A DNA stretch of 64,000 nt from Tepidisphaeraceae bacterium. Lineage in GTDB: Bacteria > Planctomycetota > Phycisphaerae > Tepidisphaerales > Tepidisphaeraceae. The position numbers and the translations under genes are program-made. Location of the stretch: positions 109,509 through 173,508 of the forward strand of contig DASYHQ010000045.1 in the NCBI GenBank assembly GCA_035998445.1, read 5' to 3'. The notes under the pieces are model-generated. The model saw only the letters and a program-made list of their open reading frames with translations, had not been told where the DNA came from and searched no databases. Of the stretch, positions 16,763-25,522 are shown one piece after another. The stretch's first letter is position 1; every line of letters begins with the position of its first letter.

Positions 16763-17604
16763 CCCTTGCCCGCACCACGTTGCATCTTACCCTGTCGGTC
16801 GCAGCGATGTCGTCGTGCGCGACGCTGGCCAACGCCGCCGAGGGAACTGGCCGCGCAGCGGCGCCGGTGCCTGCCGCAACGACGGACGACCCGCACCAAC
16901 ACCTGAACCAGATCCTCCAGCGGCCAATGTTTCGGGCATGGCGGTCTCGCCAAGAGGGACCCGACTTCCGCGTTGAATCGCCTTTATCAGAGGATTTCGA
17001 CGGCTCGTGGATCCGTAAACCCTTCACCTGGATCGGGGACCTATTCGAGTGGCTCTTCCGCTCGCGCCGCAACGCCCCTAGGTTGCCGAACCTTCCGAGT
17101 GGCGATGGGCTGTCCACGGCGCTGAAGGCAGTGGCGTGGGCGGTGCTGGGGGTGGCGCTGCTGTTCCTGACCATCCTGCTGTACCGAGTCCTCCGCAGGC
17201 CCACGGCTACGTCGCCGGCGGCACGGCTGCTGAGCCGCCAGCAGGTCCGTGATGCGATGGAATCGGGTGACGCGCTGGCGCTGGGCACCGGTCAGTGGCT
17301 GGACGAGGCCGACCGCCTCGCGAGCGAACAGGACTTTCGCGCCGTCTACCGCGCGCTCTACCTAGCGCTGCTGTCGGGGCTGCACACGGTCGGCAAGATC
17401 GAACACACCCGCAACCGGACCAATTGGGCCTACGTCGAGCGGTACCGCGGGCCGGCGAACGAACGGCAGACGTTCGGCGAACTGACGACTTTGTTCGACC
17501 GCGTGTGGTACGGTCGCAAACCCGCCAGTGGCGACGATCTGGACGTCCTCCGGCACAAGGTGGCCCTGCTCACGCAGAAGGCGGCTGGCGGGGGTGCTGC
17601 ATGA
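16759..17604 (+). CDS. DUF4129-domain membrane protein
   Basis: The 281-residue product has a signal-peptide-like start (VTLARTTLHLTLSVAAMSSCATLANA), a periplasmic stretch, a transmembrane helix near residues 113-137 and a cytoplasmic C-terminal DUF4129 domain with the family block DFRAVYRALYLALLSGLHTVG followed by a TNWAYVERYR motif. DUF4129 proteins are usually encoded beside MoxR and DUF58 genes, as here. The GTG at 16759 overlaps the upstream stop and the gene's own TGA overlaps the ATG of the next gene at 17601. The frame is open further upstream (to 16612) but that region is already coding in another frame. Confidence 0.85.
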   Translation: MTLARTTLHLTLSVAAMSSCATLANAAEGTGRAAAPVPAATTDDPHQHLNQILQRPMFRAWRSRQEGPDFRVESPLSEDFDGSWIRKPFTWIGDLFEWLFRSRRNAPRLPNLPSGDGLSTALKAVAWAVLGVALLFLTILLYRVLRRPTATSPAARLLSRQQVRDAMESGDALALGTGQWLDEADRLASEQDFRAVYRALYLALLSGLHTVGKIEHTRNRTNWAYVERYRGPANERQTFGELTTLFDRVWYGRKPASGDDLDVLRHKVALLTQKAAGGGAA

Positions 17605-18983
17605 AGCGACGTTGGCCCTTCTGGCTCACGATGGGCGCTCTGATGATCGGCGCGCTACTGGCCTATCGCTCCGCCGTCTTCAGCAGCCGCAGCGGAGACG
17701 CGGCACCGTTGTACTCGACGCGCCGCCACGACCCGTACGGCACCGCGGCGCTCTACACGCTGGCCATCGAACGCGGCCTCGAGACGCGCCGCATCGAGCA
17801 ACCCACTTTGGACCCGGACGACCGCGGAACCCTGATCCAGGTTCCGAATGGCACGCGGGGCGCGTTCGGCGGCGCCACGTATCACCTTCAGACGCGACAA
17901 CTGGCGGACTGGATCGCTCAAGGCAATACCGTCGTCCAACTCAGCCGCGTCCCGACCGAACTCATGGGTCACTTCAAGATCGCCGTGGCCAAAGAAGTGC
18001 CCGCCGACCTGCTGGAGTCGATTCGAGGCGAGGAGACGCGCGGCGCCAACCCGGACGAAGTGCCCGGCACCAATTACCTGGCGCGACTTCAGGGTGAGGA
18101 TAAGGGTCTGCCCGACGGACGACTGCTGTTGCGGGAACCGATGAGCTTCGCGGACCGGCCGAACGACCCGAGGTGGTCGGTACTGGCCCGCGTGCCGACG
18201 TACGGCAACGCGATCGTCGCGGCCGAATTGCGCGTCGGACGTGGCCGTCTGATCCTCGTCGGCGCGCCGACGCCGGCCATCAACGAAACGCTCGGGCAAG
18301 AGAGCAACCTCGACTTCCTGCTGTCGACGATCGGTGACGGCCCGGTCCTACTGGACGAGTGGTCGCATGGCATCGGCCATGAGGCGACGATCATCGGGTT
18401 CCTGCTGGAAGCAGGGTTGTTGCCTATCCTGTTGCAAGTTGGGTTTGTGGCAGCCCTATACGTCTGGAGCACGTCGCAACCCCACGCGTCCGACGACGAG
18501 CAAATGTCGGCGCCTGAGGCCGGAGTTGGCGCCGGACAGGTCGCGACGCTCGGCTTTCTGTACAGCCGATCGCTGGCGCCCGATGCGACGGCCGAGCGGG
18601 TGTCGGCCGAGGTGACGCGACGACTCGCCGAGGCGTTGCGTTGCCGGCCGCACGACGTGTGCGCCCGGGTCTCCTCCCTCGCGCCCGACCTGCGCCAGCG
18701 ATGCGAGCAGCTGTTTCAACGCCTTGCCGCCATCCAGCCCCCGCGCGACGTGCGCTGTCCCACCTGCGGTTACGATCTGCGCGGCAACGTGACGGGCCGA
18801 TGCCCGGAATGCGGCGCGTTGCTCAGCAGCGAGCTGCGCCACCACATCGCGCAGCTGGCGCCCAGCCCGCCATCGACCCGGGGTTCAATGAAGTTACAAA
18901 CCAAAGCGGCGTTTGCTGACGCGCTGAGCTTGTCCTACGAACTGTCTCAGGAGATCCGCCGTGAATCACGAGTTGCCAACTGA
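17601..18983 (+). CDS. DUF4350-domain protein with C-terminal zinc ribbon
   Basis: The 460-residue product begins with a membrane helix (MKRRWPFWLTMGALMIGALL) and a DUF4350-type region: RHDPYGTAALYTLAIERGL, later LVGAPTPAINETLGQESNLDFLLSTIG and a second membrane helix around residues 272-293. Near residues 384-404 it carries CPTCGYDLRGN with RCPECG, a two-knuckle zinc ribbon common in planctomycete proteins and unusual for this family. DUF4350 proteins are thought to be GATase-like partners of MoxR/DUF58 systems; no activity is established here. The ATG overlaps the previous stop (ATGA), and its 3' end overlaps the MoxR gene by 23 bases. Confidence 0.85.
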   Translation: MKRRWPFWLTMGALMIGALLAYRSAVFSSRSGDAAPLYSTRRHDPYGTAALYTLAIERGLETRRIEQPTLDPDDRGTLIQVPNGTRGAFGGATYHLQTRQLADWIAQGNTVVQLSRVPTELMGHFKIAVAKEVPADLLESIRGEETRGANPDEVPGTNYLARLQGEDKGLPDGRLLLREPMSFADRPNDPRWSVLARVPTYGNAIVAAELRVGRGRLILVGAPTPAINETLGQESNLDFLLSTIGDGPVLLDEWSHGIGHEATIIGFLLEAGLLPILLQVGFVAALYVWSTSQPHASDDEQMSAPEAGVGAGQVATLGFLYSRSLAPDATAERVSAEVTRRLAEALRCRPHDVCARVSSLAPDLRQRCEQLFQRLAAIQPPRDVRCPTCGYDLRGNVTGRCPECGALLSSELRHHIAQLAPSPPSTRGSMKLQTKAAFADALSLSYELSQEIRRESRVAN

Positions 18984-19935
18984 ATTGTCCGCCGTAGCCC
19001 GCTCGCTGGGCACGCTGCGAACCGAGATGTCCAAAGCGGTGCTGGGGCAGGACGAGGTGCTCGAGCAGGTGCTGGTCACGCTGCTGTGTGGCGGGCACGC
19101 GCTGCTGGAGGGCGTGCCGGGCGTGGCCAAGACGCTGACGATCCGCGCGTTGGCCCAGGCCGTGTCGTGCGTCGTGAAGCGCATCCAGTTCACGCCCGAC
19201 CTGATGCCGTCAGACATCGTCGGCACCAACGTCTTCGACCTCAGCACCAACTCGTTTCGCCTGCACACCGGACCGGCCTTCACCGACCTGCTGTTGGCCG
19301 ACGAGATCAACCGCGCCCCCGCCAAGACGCAGGCCGCGTTGCTGGAAGCGATGGCCGAGGGGCACGTGACGATCGACGGTGTCCGCCACCCGCTCTCGCC
19401 GGTCTTCACGGTATTCGCGACCCAGAACCCCGTGGAGTTCGAGGGCACCTATTCGCTGCCGGAAGCGCAGCAGGACCGGTTCCTGATGAAGGTGCGCGTG
19501 CCGTACCCCGACGCCCAGGCCGAGCGCTCGGTCGTGGAGATGGTTCATCGCGGCGCGCCACCGGACCGGCTGGACGACGGCACGGTGCGCCCGGTGATGA
19601 CGCTGGCCGACCTGCGGGCGGTCCGAGCCGCGCTGCCGCGCGTGCAGGCGGAGGCGACCGTCATCGACTACCTGGTGAACATCGTCCGCGCCACGCGCGA
19701 TCACGAGTCGGTGCTCGTGGGGGCCAGCCCGCGCGGCTCGATCTTCCTGCTGGGCGCCGCCAAGGCACGCGCGCTGCTGAGCGGGCGCGACTTCGTGACG
19801 CCCGACGACGTCGTGGCGATGATGGTGCCGGTCCTCGGTCACCGCATGACGCTGACGGCCGAAGCGGAGATCGCCGGCGAGACGCGCGCCGAGGTGCTGC
19901 GGTCGATCCTCGACAAGGTCGAGGTGCCGCGGTGA
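18961..19935 (+). CDS. MoxR-family AAA+ ATPase
   Basis: The 324-residue product is a full-length MoxR ATPase. Walker A is GVPGVAKT (residues 51-58), Walker B is LLLADEINR (D114, E115), sensor 1 lies in FATQNPVEFEGTYSLPEAQQDRF, and the C-terminal lid has SPRGSIFLLGAAKARA. MoxR proteins act as chaperone-like ATPases that assemble or activate partner complexes, often VWA or DUF58 proteins. The GTG at 18961 has a clear upstream site (caggag). Its stop overlaps the start of the DUF58 gene (gTGA at 19932-19935), so the two are translationally coupled. Confidence 0.95.
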   Translation: MNHELPTELSAVARSLGTLRTEMSKAVLGQDEVLEQVLVTLLCGGHALLEGVPGVAKTLTIRALAQAVSCVVKRIQFTPDLMPSDIVGTNVFDLSTNSFRLHTGPAFTDLLLADEINRAPAKTQAALLEAMAEGHVTIDGVRHPLSPVFTVFATQNPVEFEGTYSLPEAQQDRFLMKVRVPYPDAQAERSVVEMVHRGAPPDRLDDGTVRPVMTLADLRAVRAALPRVQAEATVIDYLVNIVRATRDHESVLVGASPRGSIFLLGAAKARALLSGRDFVTPDDVVAMMVPVLGHRMTLTAEAEIAGETRAEVLRSILDKVEVPR

Positions 19936-21248
19936 CGATCCGCCCGGGCCGACTTTCGATCGCGATTGCCGCGATGCTTGCGCTGCTGCTCGTCGGGGCG
20001 GTGGTCGACCCGCGCATCGCGATCCTCGTGCTGCTCGGGGACGCGGCGCTGGTGGCGGCCGTGTTCACGGTGGGCCGCCGGCTTCGGCGACTTCCGATCG
20101 ACGTGCAACGCGATGGTGACGAGCGCGCGCAGGTCGATCGCGAGCAGGCCGTATCGTTCCGCATCGCGAACCGATCGCACCGCACGGTGGTCGTGCGCAT
20201 TCGCCAGCCTTGGCCGGATGGCTTCGAGGCGACCGGGGACACGCTTGAGGTCACCGTGGCGCCCGGCGAGGTCGTGCGGGGCGCGGTGGTCGCCAAGCCG
20301 CGACGCCGGGGCGGCATCAACTTGCCCCCCGCCACGTTCGAGCTGCGCTATGCCGGTGCCGACCTCGCCCACGTTGGCGGCCAACTCGCGGCGATCCGGA
20401 TGCGTGTCTTCCCAAGCCTGCGCGGCATGAGCGCCTATGAGGCGCTTCGCCAACATCACGCGTCGAACCTCGCCGGCGCGCACCGGCACCGCATGATCGG
20501 CTCGGGCCGCGATTTCGACCAGCTCCGCGACTACGTGCCCGACGACGACTTCCGACAGGTGAACTGGAAGGCGACCGCCCGTCGGAACCGCCCGATTACC
20601 ACGGTTTACCAGGCGGAGCGAAGCCAGGACGTGCTGCTCTGCCTCGACTGCGGGCGAATGATGGGCCACGCGATGAGCGGCGGCAGCACCGCGCTCGACC
20701 ACGCGATCGACGCGTCGGTCATGCTGGCCCACGTGGCCAACCGGCAGGGTGACCGCGTGGGCCTCGTGCTGTTCCGAGACGTCGTAACGCTCGTTCGCCG
20801 GCCCGGCGCCGGGATGGCGGCGGTGAACGGAATGCTGGAAGACCTCGTGGACGCCCGCGCCGAGCCGGTCTTTCCGTCGTACGGCGCCCTGACCGGCGCG
20901 CTGCGTGCTCACCAGACCCGCCGGTCGTTCGTCTTCCTGTTCACCGACCTGAACGACCCGCAGCTCGCCGCCAACCTCGCCGAGGTGCTACCGCTGATCA
21001 CGCGCCGCCATGCGGTGACCGTGGTCAGCCTGCGCGATCCGCTTTTGGACGAGATCGCCAGCGGGCCCGCGAGCGACCGCCGCGGCGTGTACGACGTGCT
21101 GGCGGCCCGGCACATGGTCGACGAGCGCGCCGCGCGCGTGCGCGAGCTGCAGCGCTACGGCGCAACGGTCATCGAGGCCGATGCCGACTCCATTACGACT
21201 GGCTCCATCAACGCCTACCTGAACGCGAAGGCGCGCCAGCTCGTTTAA
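19932..21248 (+). CDS. DUF58-domain protein
   Basis: The 438-residue product has two N-terminal membrane helices (about residues 8-48) and a DUF58 domain marked by FDQLRDYVPDDDFRQVNWKATARR near residue 195, then a VWA-like region (LLCLDCGRMM and later FVFLFTDLNDP). DUF58 proteins are the usual partners of MoxR ATPases. The GTG start overlaps the MoxR stop. The gene ends in TAA that lies inside the palindrome TTAA, which also provides the stop of the convergent SpoIIM-like gene, so the two genes overlap by four bases. Confidence 0.93.
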   Translation: MTIRPGRLSIAIAAMLALLLVGAVVDPRIAILVLLGDAALVAAVFTVGRRLRRLPIDVQRDGDERAQVDREQAVSFRIANRSHRTVVVRIRQPWPDGFEATGDTLEVTVAPGEVVRGAVVAKPRRRGGINLPPATFELRYAGADLAHVGGQLAAIRMRVFPSLRGMSAYEALRQHHASNLAGAHRHRMIGSGRDFDQLRDYVPDDDFRQVNWKATARRNRPITTVYQAERSQDVLLCLDCGRMMGHAMSGGSTALDHAIDASVMLAHVANRQGDRVGLVLFRDVVTLVRRPGAGMAAVNGMLEDLVDARAEPVFPSYGALTGALRAHQTRRSFVFLFTDLNDPQLAANLAEVLPLITRRHAVTVVSLRDPLLDEIASGPASDRRGVYDVLAARHMVDERAARVRELQRYGATVIEADADSITTGSINAYLNAKARQLV

Positions 21249-22294
21249 CGGCGGGTGCCCACCCTGGCCAACGGCCCCGCCCGCTCCTCGCGAACCGCGC
21301 GCGGCGTCACCGGCAGGTAGAACAGGTACGTGACCAGCGCACCGAACAGGCCGGCGGCGACGGCGATTTTGAACGGGTAGGGAATCGTCGGCTCGTTGAT
21401 CTGGCTGAAGCCCCCTTCCACGATGCCCGCGAGCACGAGCAGGGTCGCGGTGCCCACCAACAGGTCCACCAACTGTGGCCGGGCGGCGCGCAACCGGGTT
21501 CGGAACGACCCGCGGTCGCGTCGCAGCTGCAGGGCCGCCAGCACCAGCCCCGCCCCCCCGGCGATCATGACGCAGGGAAGCTCGACCGACCCATGCGGCC
21601 CCACCCAGGCGACGAAGAACGTCGCTTGGCCGTCCATCACGTACATCGCCGCCAGGCTGCCCACCATCGCGCCGTTGTAGAACAGCACGATCAGCGTGCC
21701 GACCCCGAACGTCAGCCCGAGCGCGAACGCCAGCACCGACACGCGAATGTTGTTGTTGAACAGGTAGACGGTGAACGCGCCGTGATCGCCGGCCGACGCG
21801 ATGCCGCGGGTCCCGTCGCGTTCAGATTGCTCCAGCCGGGCCACACGGTCGCTCGGCGATTCCTGCAGATGCTCGGCCGGCAAGAAGACGGTGGCAGACG
21901 AAGGCGCGGCGAACGTCGCGACGTACCCCACGACCCCGCCGGCGATCAGCGTGCCCGCGCTGACCGCCAAGGCGCGTGCATTCGCTCGCACGGCCGCCGG
22001 GAAGTCGTGCCGCAGGATTCCCCACCACGCGCGGAAGAATCCCGCCTTGCGCGGCACCTGCAGCTGCGCGTACGCGCGGGCGACGAGCCCCTCGATGTAC
22101 TCGGTGACGTTCAGGTTCCCCGTGCGGGTCTGTATCAGGCTGAGGTCGCTGCTGGTAAGCCGATAGAGCGAGAAGAACTCGTCGGCCTCGTGCGGCCCAA
22201 GTGACGAAAGGCCGGCACGGTCCACGCGGTCAAGCAGGTCGGCCAACCGCTGCCAGCGAGGGCGCCGATCGCTCAGGAAGTGGTTGAAATCCAT
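21245..22294 (-). CDS. SpoIIM-like stage II sporulation protein M family membrane protein
   Basis: The 349-residue product begins MDFNHFLSDRRPRW and has the helical N-terminal segment and several membrane helices of the SpoIIM family. The conserved core NNIRVSVLAFALGLTFGVG is followed by LFYNGAMVGSLAA and VGPHGSVELPCVMIAGGAGL. In sporulating Firmicutes SpoIIM is part of the engulfment machinery; in planctomycetes and actinobacteria homologues sit beside MoxR/DUF58/RDD genes and must do something else. I chose the ATG at 22294; a start at 22390 would add an arginine-rich leader. It is convergent with DUF58 and divergent from the RDD gene at 22444. Confidence 0.92.
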   Translation of the reverse strand: MDFNHFLSDRRPRWQRLADLLDRVDRAGLSSLGPHEADEFFSLYRLTSSDLSLIQTRTGNLNVTEYIEGLVARAYAQLQVPRKAGFFRAWWGILRHDFPAAVRANARALAVSAGTLIAGGVVGYVATFAAPSSATVFLPAEHLQESPSDRVARLEQSERDGTRGIASAGDHGAFTVYLFNNNIRVSVLAFALGLTFGVGTLIVLFYNGAMVGSLAAMYVMDGQATFFVAWVGPHGSVELPCVMIAGGAGLVLAALQLRRDRGSFRTRLRAARPQLVDLLVGTATLLVLAGIVEGGFSQINEPTIPYPFKIAVAAGLFGALVTYLFYLPVTPRAVREERAGPLARVGTRR

Positions 22295-22443
22295 ATCCCG
22301 CAATTGTGCCCACACCCGCCACGACGGGCAACGGGACGTGCCGGCGACACGCGTCGCGCGCGTCCGAACGATGGCATGATGATGGCACACGGCGTATCGT
22401 ACGGGCCGGTCGTTGACGGAGCCGCCGAGCGAGGGAATGACGC

Positions 22444-23190
22444 GTGCGTCGATATCGGATCACCACCCCCGAACAGGTCGCGTTCCACTATGCCGTCGCC
22501 GGCGTGGTCGAGCGGTGCATGGCCTGGTTCGCCGACCAGCTGCTGATCTGGTCCGGCTACATCGTGATTATCCTCCTGTTTGCCCAACTCGGCGGAAGCG
22601 CGAGCGTCGCTCTCATCATCCTGGGCATCTTCGTGCTCGACTTCTCGTACTTCGTGCTGTTCGAGCTCTACTGGGCCGGCCAGTCGCCGGGCAAGCGGAT
22701 GTTCAAGATCCGTGTGATTGCGGCCCGGGGCAACCGGCTGACGTTCAACGACGTGCTGATACGCAACGCGATGCGGCCCATCGATTCGCTGCCCTTTTCC
22801 ATGGTGGTGGGTGGCACGACGGCGGTCGTCGATCGGTGGCACCGCCGGCTTGGGGATATCGTTGCCGAGACGATCGTCGTCCGCGACGCGAAGCAGTCGG
22901 CTCCGGCCGCCATCGCAAGCGAAAAGGCGCGCGTCAACTCGTTCGCCGCCGACGCCGCACTGCGCAGTCGCGTGTTGACGCGCATCAGTCGCGAGGAGCG
23001 GGACCTCGTCATCGACCTGGTCCTGCGGCGCGACCAGATTGAGCCGGCCGTGCGCGAGGACCTGTTCGGCCAAGCCGCGTCTTACTTCCGAAGCCGGCTG
23101 GCGCTGCCGGACGATGCGAACCACCTCTCGGACGAGCAGACCATCGTGAACTTGGCGCTGCTGATCCAGGATGCCAAGTTCACCATGTAG
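22444..23190 (+). CDS. RDD-family membrane protein with long cytoplasmic tail
   Basis: The 248-residue product has an N-terminal RDD domain: the first helix contains VVERCMAWFADQLLI, followed by WAGQSPGKRMFKIRVI and the typical late segment RWHRRLGDIVAETIVV. After about residue 150 there is a charged, soluble, helical tail. RDD proteins are small membrane proteins of mostly unknown role, with some members implicated in ion or small-molecule transport. The GTG start is preceded by gaggga. It is divergent from SpoIIM, and this SpoIIM-RDD pair next to MoxR-DUF58 is a recurring arrangement in several phyla. Confidence 0.88.
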   Translation: MRRYRITTPEQVAFHYAVAGVVERCMAWFADQLLIWSGYIVIILLFAQLGGSASVALIILGIFVLDFSYFVLFELYWAGQSPGKRMFKIRVIAARGNRLTFNDVLIRNAMRPIDSLPFSMVVGGTTAVVDRWHRRLGDIVAETIVVRDAKQSAPAAIASEKARVNSFAADAALRSRVLTRISREERDLVIDLVLRRDQIEPAVREDLFGQAASYFRSRLALPDDANHLSDEQTIVNLALLIQDAKFTM

Positions 23191-23396
23191 CGTCCTGCTC
23201 AAATGTTGGACAGATCCGCCAACCTTACGATAAACTTCCGCCTTCTCGTCCGTGGCCAGCCGCAGCTATTTGATTGGCCACGACAATCACATCGCGTTGA
23301 GGCACTCGCCAAACAAACGCGGATACCCGTGTAAGGGTATCGTGGCGAGGCGGTGCTAGGTGCGTGGCCGTTCGATCAAAGGGTGGACTTACCAAT

Positions 23397-24041
23397 ATGA
23401 CAATGAATGACACTCAGTTACCCCCGGGAATGGCTCGATGCTCCGTGACCGGGCAAGTGCTGCCCGAAGACGAGCTCGTGACCATTCAGGGCCAACGCGT
23501 ATCGGCAGAAGGAAAAGCGATCCTGCTCGACCGCCTGCGCTCCGGCGAGACAATGCCGGGCGAGTTGGAGAAGCCGACCGTCATGCGGCGGTTTGGCGCG
23601 ATCTTCCTCGACGCCCTTATCATTGGCCTGCCGTTCGCGGTCATCGGGGGTGTCATGGGCGCGTCCGGAAATCTGGACCTTGTGCAGAACGGGATCCTCA
23701 CGTTCATCTCCACGGCCGTGACGGTGATTTATTTCGGGGCGATGCACGCTCGGAATGGCCAGACCCTCGGCAAGATGGCGGCAAAGCTGTACGTGGTGAA
23801 GAACAGCGATGGCAGCAAGATCTCGACCGGAACCGCCTACCTGCGCTCGCTGGTCTATGGTGGCCTGAGCTTCCTCAGCGCGTTTGCCGAGATGACGGGC
23901 GCCCCCGTGATCATCGGGGTCGCAGCAATCATCGTGGGTATCTGGGGTATTGCCAACGTGCTGTTCGCGCTCTTCGATCGTGACCGCCAGCGTGCGCTGC
24001 ACGACCGGATCACCGGCACGCGCGTGATCCACAAGCCGTAA
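23397..24041 (+). CDS. RDD-family membrane protein with N-terminal leader domain
   Basis: The 214-residue product carries an N-terminal soluble part (residues 1-60; GMARCSVTGQVLPEDELV, then GQRVSAEGK) and an RDD domain with the usual helices: MRRFGAIFLDALIIGLPFAV, then HARNGQTLGKMAAKLYVV, and near the end DRDRQRALHDRITGTRVI. The leader looks like a small degenerate metal-binding or ligand domain found ahead of RDD domains in related bacteria. The ATG at 23397 follows gggtggac; a second ATG at 23403 is also possible. It runs into the gene at 24043 with one base between stop and start codons. Confidence 0.88.
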   Translation: MTMNDTQLPPGMARCSVTGQVLPEDELVTIQGQRVSAEGKAILLDRLRSGETMPGELEKPTVMRRFGAIFLDALIIGLPFAVIGGVMGASGNLDLVQNGILTFISTAVTVIYFGAMHARNGQTLGKMAAKLYVVKNSDGSKISTGTAYLRSLVYGGLSFLSAFAEMTGAPVIIGVAAIIVGIWGIANVLFALFDRDRQRALHDRITGTRVIHKP

Positions 24042-24042
24042 C

Positions 24043-24732
24043 GTGCGGGCAAAACGGATGACCTCGTTCACGAATCAAACCGACGCAGATGCAGACATCG
24101 CGCCCCTCGCGGGCAGTGCGCTGCCCACGGGCGCTTTGGATTCGTCGGTGCTTTGCCCCGCCTGCCGTTGGCCGTTCGTTGCGGGCATCGCCGGCCCCGT
24201 GGCCTGCGGGCACTGCAACTGGCGCGGCGAGGCGTACGAGTTTCCGGTGAAGCGCCTGCAAGTGATGACCGCCGAATCGGCGTTGCCCGAGGATTCGGTC
24301 TGCGCCCACCATCCGCGCAAGCGCGCCACGGCCGTGTGCGCCGGCACCGGCGACTACATTTGCGCGCTCTGCGCCGTCGAGATCGACGGCCAGACCTACG
24401 GCGCCGAATACCTCGCGGCCGGTGGCAAGGAAAAGGCGGCCAAGGCGTTCGACCGTACGCTCCCCCGGCCCGACAACCACGTCTACACCTACCTCATCTG
24501 CCTGTTCATCCCCTACGTGAACGTGGTGATGATCCCGTTCGCATTCATCTGGGTGCCGCACGCCGTCGTGCTCTACTTTCGAGCGCTTCGGATGCGGCGC
24601 GAGAACCCGCTCTTTGCGCGCCTGATGGGACGGGGCCGCGTGATCATGATGCCCGTGCTGCTCACGATTGTCTCGGCCCTCTGGCTGCTCGGTGTGGGCT
24701 TTGGCGCCTACGCGCTGCTGGAGAACCTTTAA
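24043..24732 (+). CDS. membrane protein with zinc ribbon and B-box-like motif
   Basis: The 229-residue product has two cysteine clusters in its N-terminal half: CPACRWPF...CGHCNW (about residues 38-60), a zinc ribbon, and CAHHPRKRATAVCAG with ICALCAVEIDG (about residues 87-115), the same B-box-like motif as in the protein at 15616. Two or three hydrophobic helices follow (about 145-175 and 200-225). The start could be the GTG at 24043 or the ATG at 24058; neither has a strong ribosome site. It sits between an RDD gene and a small membrane gene, all close together, so a shared membrane or trafficking role is likely but unproven. Confidence 0.75.
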   Translation: MRAKRMTSFTNQTDADADIAPLAGSALPTGALDSSVLCPACRWPFVAGIAGPVACGHCNWRGEAYEFPVKRLQVMTAESALPEDSVCAHHPRKRATAVCAGTGDYICALCAVEIDGQTYGAEYLAAGGKEKAAKAFDRTLPRPDNHVYTYLICLFIPYVNVVMIPFAFIWVPHAVVLYFRALRMRRENPLFARLMGRGRVIMMPVLLTIVSALWLLGVGFGAYALLENL

Positions 24733-24735
24733 GCC

Positions 24736-25164
24736 ATGGCTGCCGACCTGCGAAGCAACACGATGTTCTCGCGCATCAGCCTCGTCGTCATGGACGACTG
24801 CCTGATTAAGCTTGAGCACGGCCGCACCGGCGACCGTGTCCGCAAGTTCACCTATGACAGCATCGAAAGCATTGTGATCTGGCGCAAGACCCCTTGGGTG
24901 CGAATCGTCGTTTGCACCACCTTCCTTGCACTGCCCGGCGCTGCCCTTCAATTCGTCGGCGATACGTTCGCCACCTACAGCGGGTTGTTCCTACTCGCGC
25001 TGGGCCTCGGGTTGGTGGCCTGGTACCTCATCTGCCGGTCGACCACCATCCGCATTATGCGCGGCGGCATTATCTACGATGTGGTCGGCATCTTCCGGCC
25101 GGGCCGTGTCCGAAAGCTGCGGGATAACGTCCTCGCCCGCATTCGTGCTGTGCAAACCAGCTGA
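24736..25164 (+). CDS. small membrane protein, PH-domain-like
   Basis: The 142-residue product begins with a soluble strand-rich part (SLVVMDDCLIKLEHGRT), has two adjacent hydrophobic helices (about residues 55-97) and ends in another strand-rich part (TTIRIMRGGIIYDVVGIFRPG). The split beta-sheet around a membrane hairpin resembles bacterial PH-like membrane proteins. Function unknown. The start is four bases after the previous stop, so it is cotranscribed with the preceding gene. Confidence 0.65.
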   Translation: MAADLRSNTMFSRISLVVMDDCLIKLEHGRTGDRVRKFTYDSIESIVIWRKTPWVRIVVCTTFLALPGAALQFVGDTFATYSGLFLLALGLGLVAWYLICRSTTIRIMRGGIIYDVVGIFRPGRVRKLRDNVLARIRAVQTS

Positions 25165-25522
25165 ACGTCCCACATGAGGCTCAGCCCAGGTGATGCCTCG
25201 TCGGTCGTCGACGGCCGTCCGAGTTGAGGGGGTAATGGCGGCCCGCGCGCAATACGCCGCTGCCAAGATCGATTCCATCTCGACGATGGCGGGCCGGGAT
25301 GGCCGCGCAGCGCCCAAAGTGCCCATGCATGAGTTCACTTGGTAGTTTAAATCTTACGGCGTGCAAAAGGAGGGTTTGGTTCGCCCCGCCGAAGCCCGCT
25401 TAACCCACACGCAAGATGACCCCGCGTAGGTTTTAGTGTCAATCTTTCTGCGCGGGCTAAGCCATGCACTCAGCAGTCGGCTAGCATATGGGACTGCGAA
25501 TTTCGTTTCGAAAACGTCTCGC
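25165..25522. other. intergenic region between convergent genes
   Basis: This 358-base gap lies between the end of the small membrane gene and the end of the LacI gene. I find no convincing gene, RNA or strong terminator hairpin. Short open frames here have no recognisable product. Confidence 0.5.

Noticed and set aside
19086..19931. N-terminal extension of the DUF58 frame
   Set aside because: The extension lies entirely within the MoxR gene in another frame and is Arg/Gly-rich; the GTG at 19932 overlapping the MoxR stop is the natural start.
25181..25366. 61-codon minus-strand frame in the gap after the small membrane gene
   Set aside because: No ribosome site, no motif, and two overlapping frames of equal quality; most likely non-coding.
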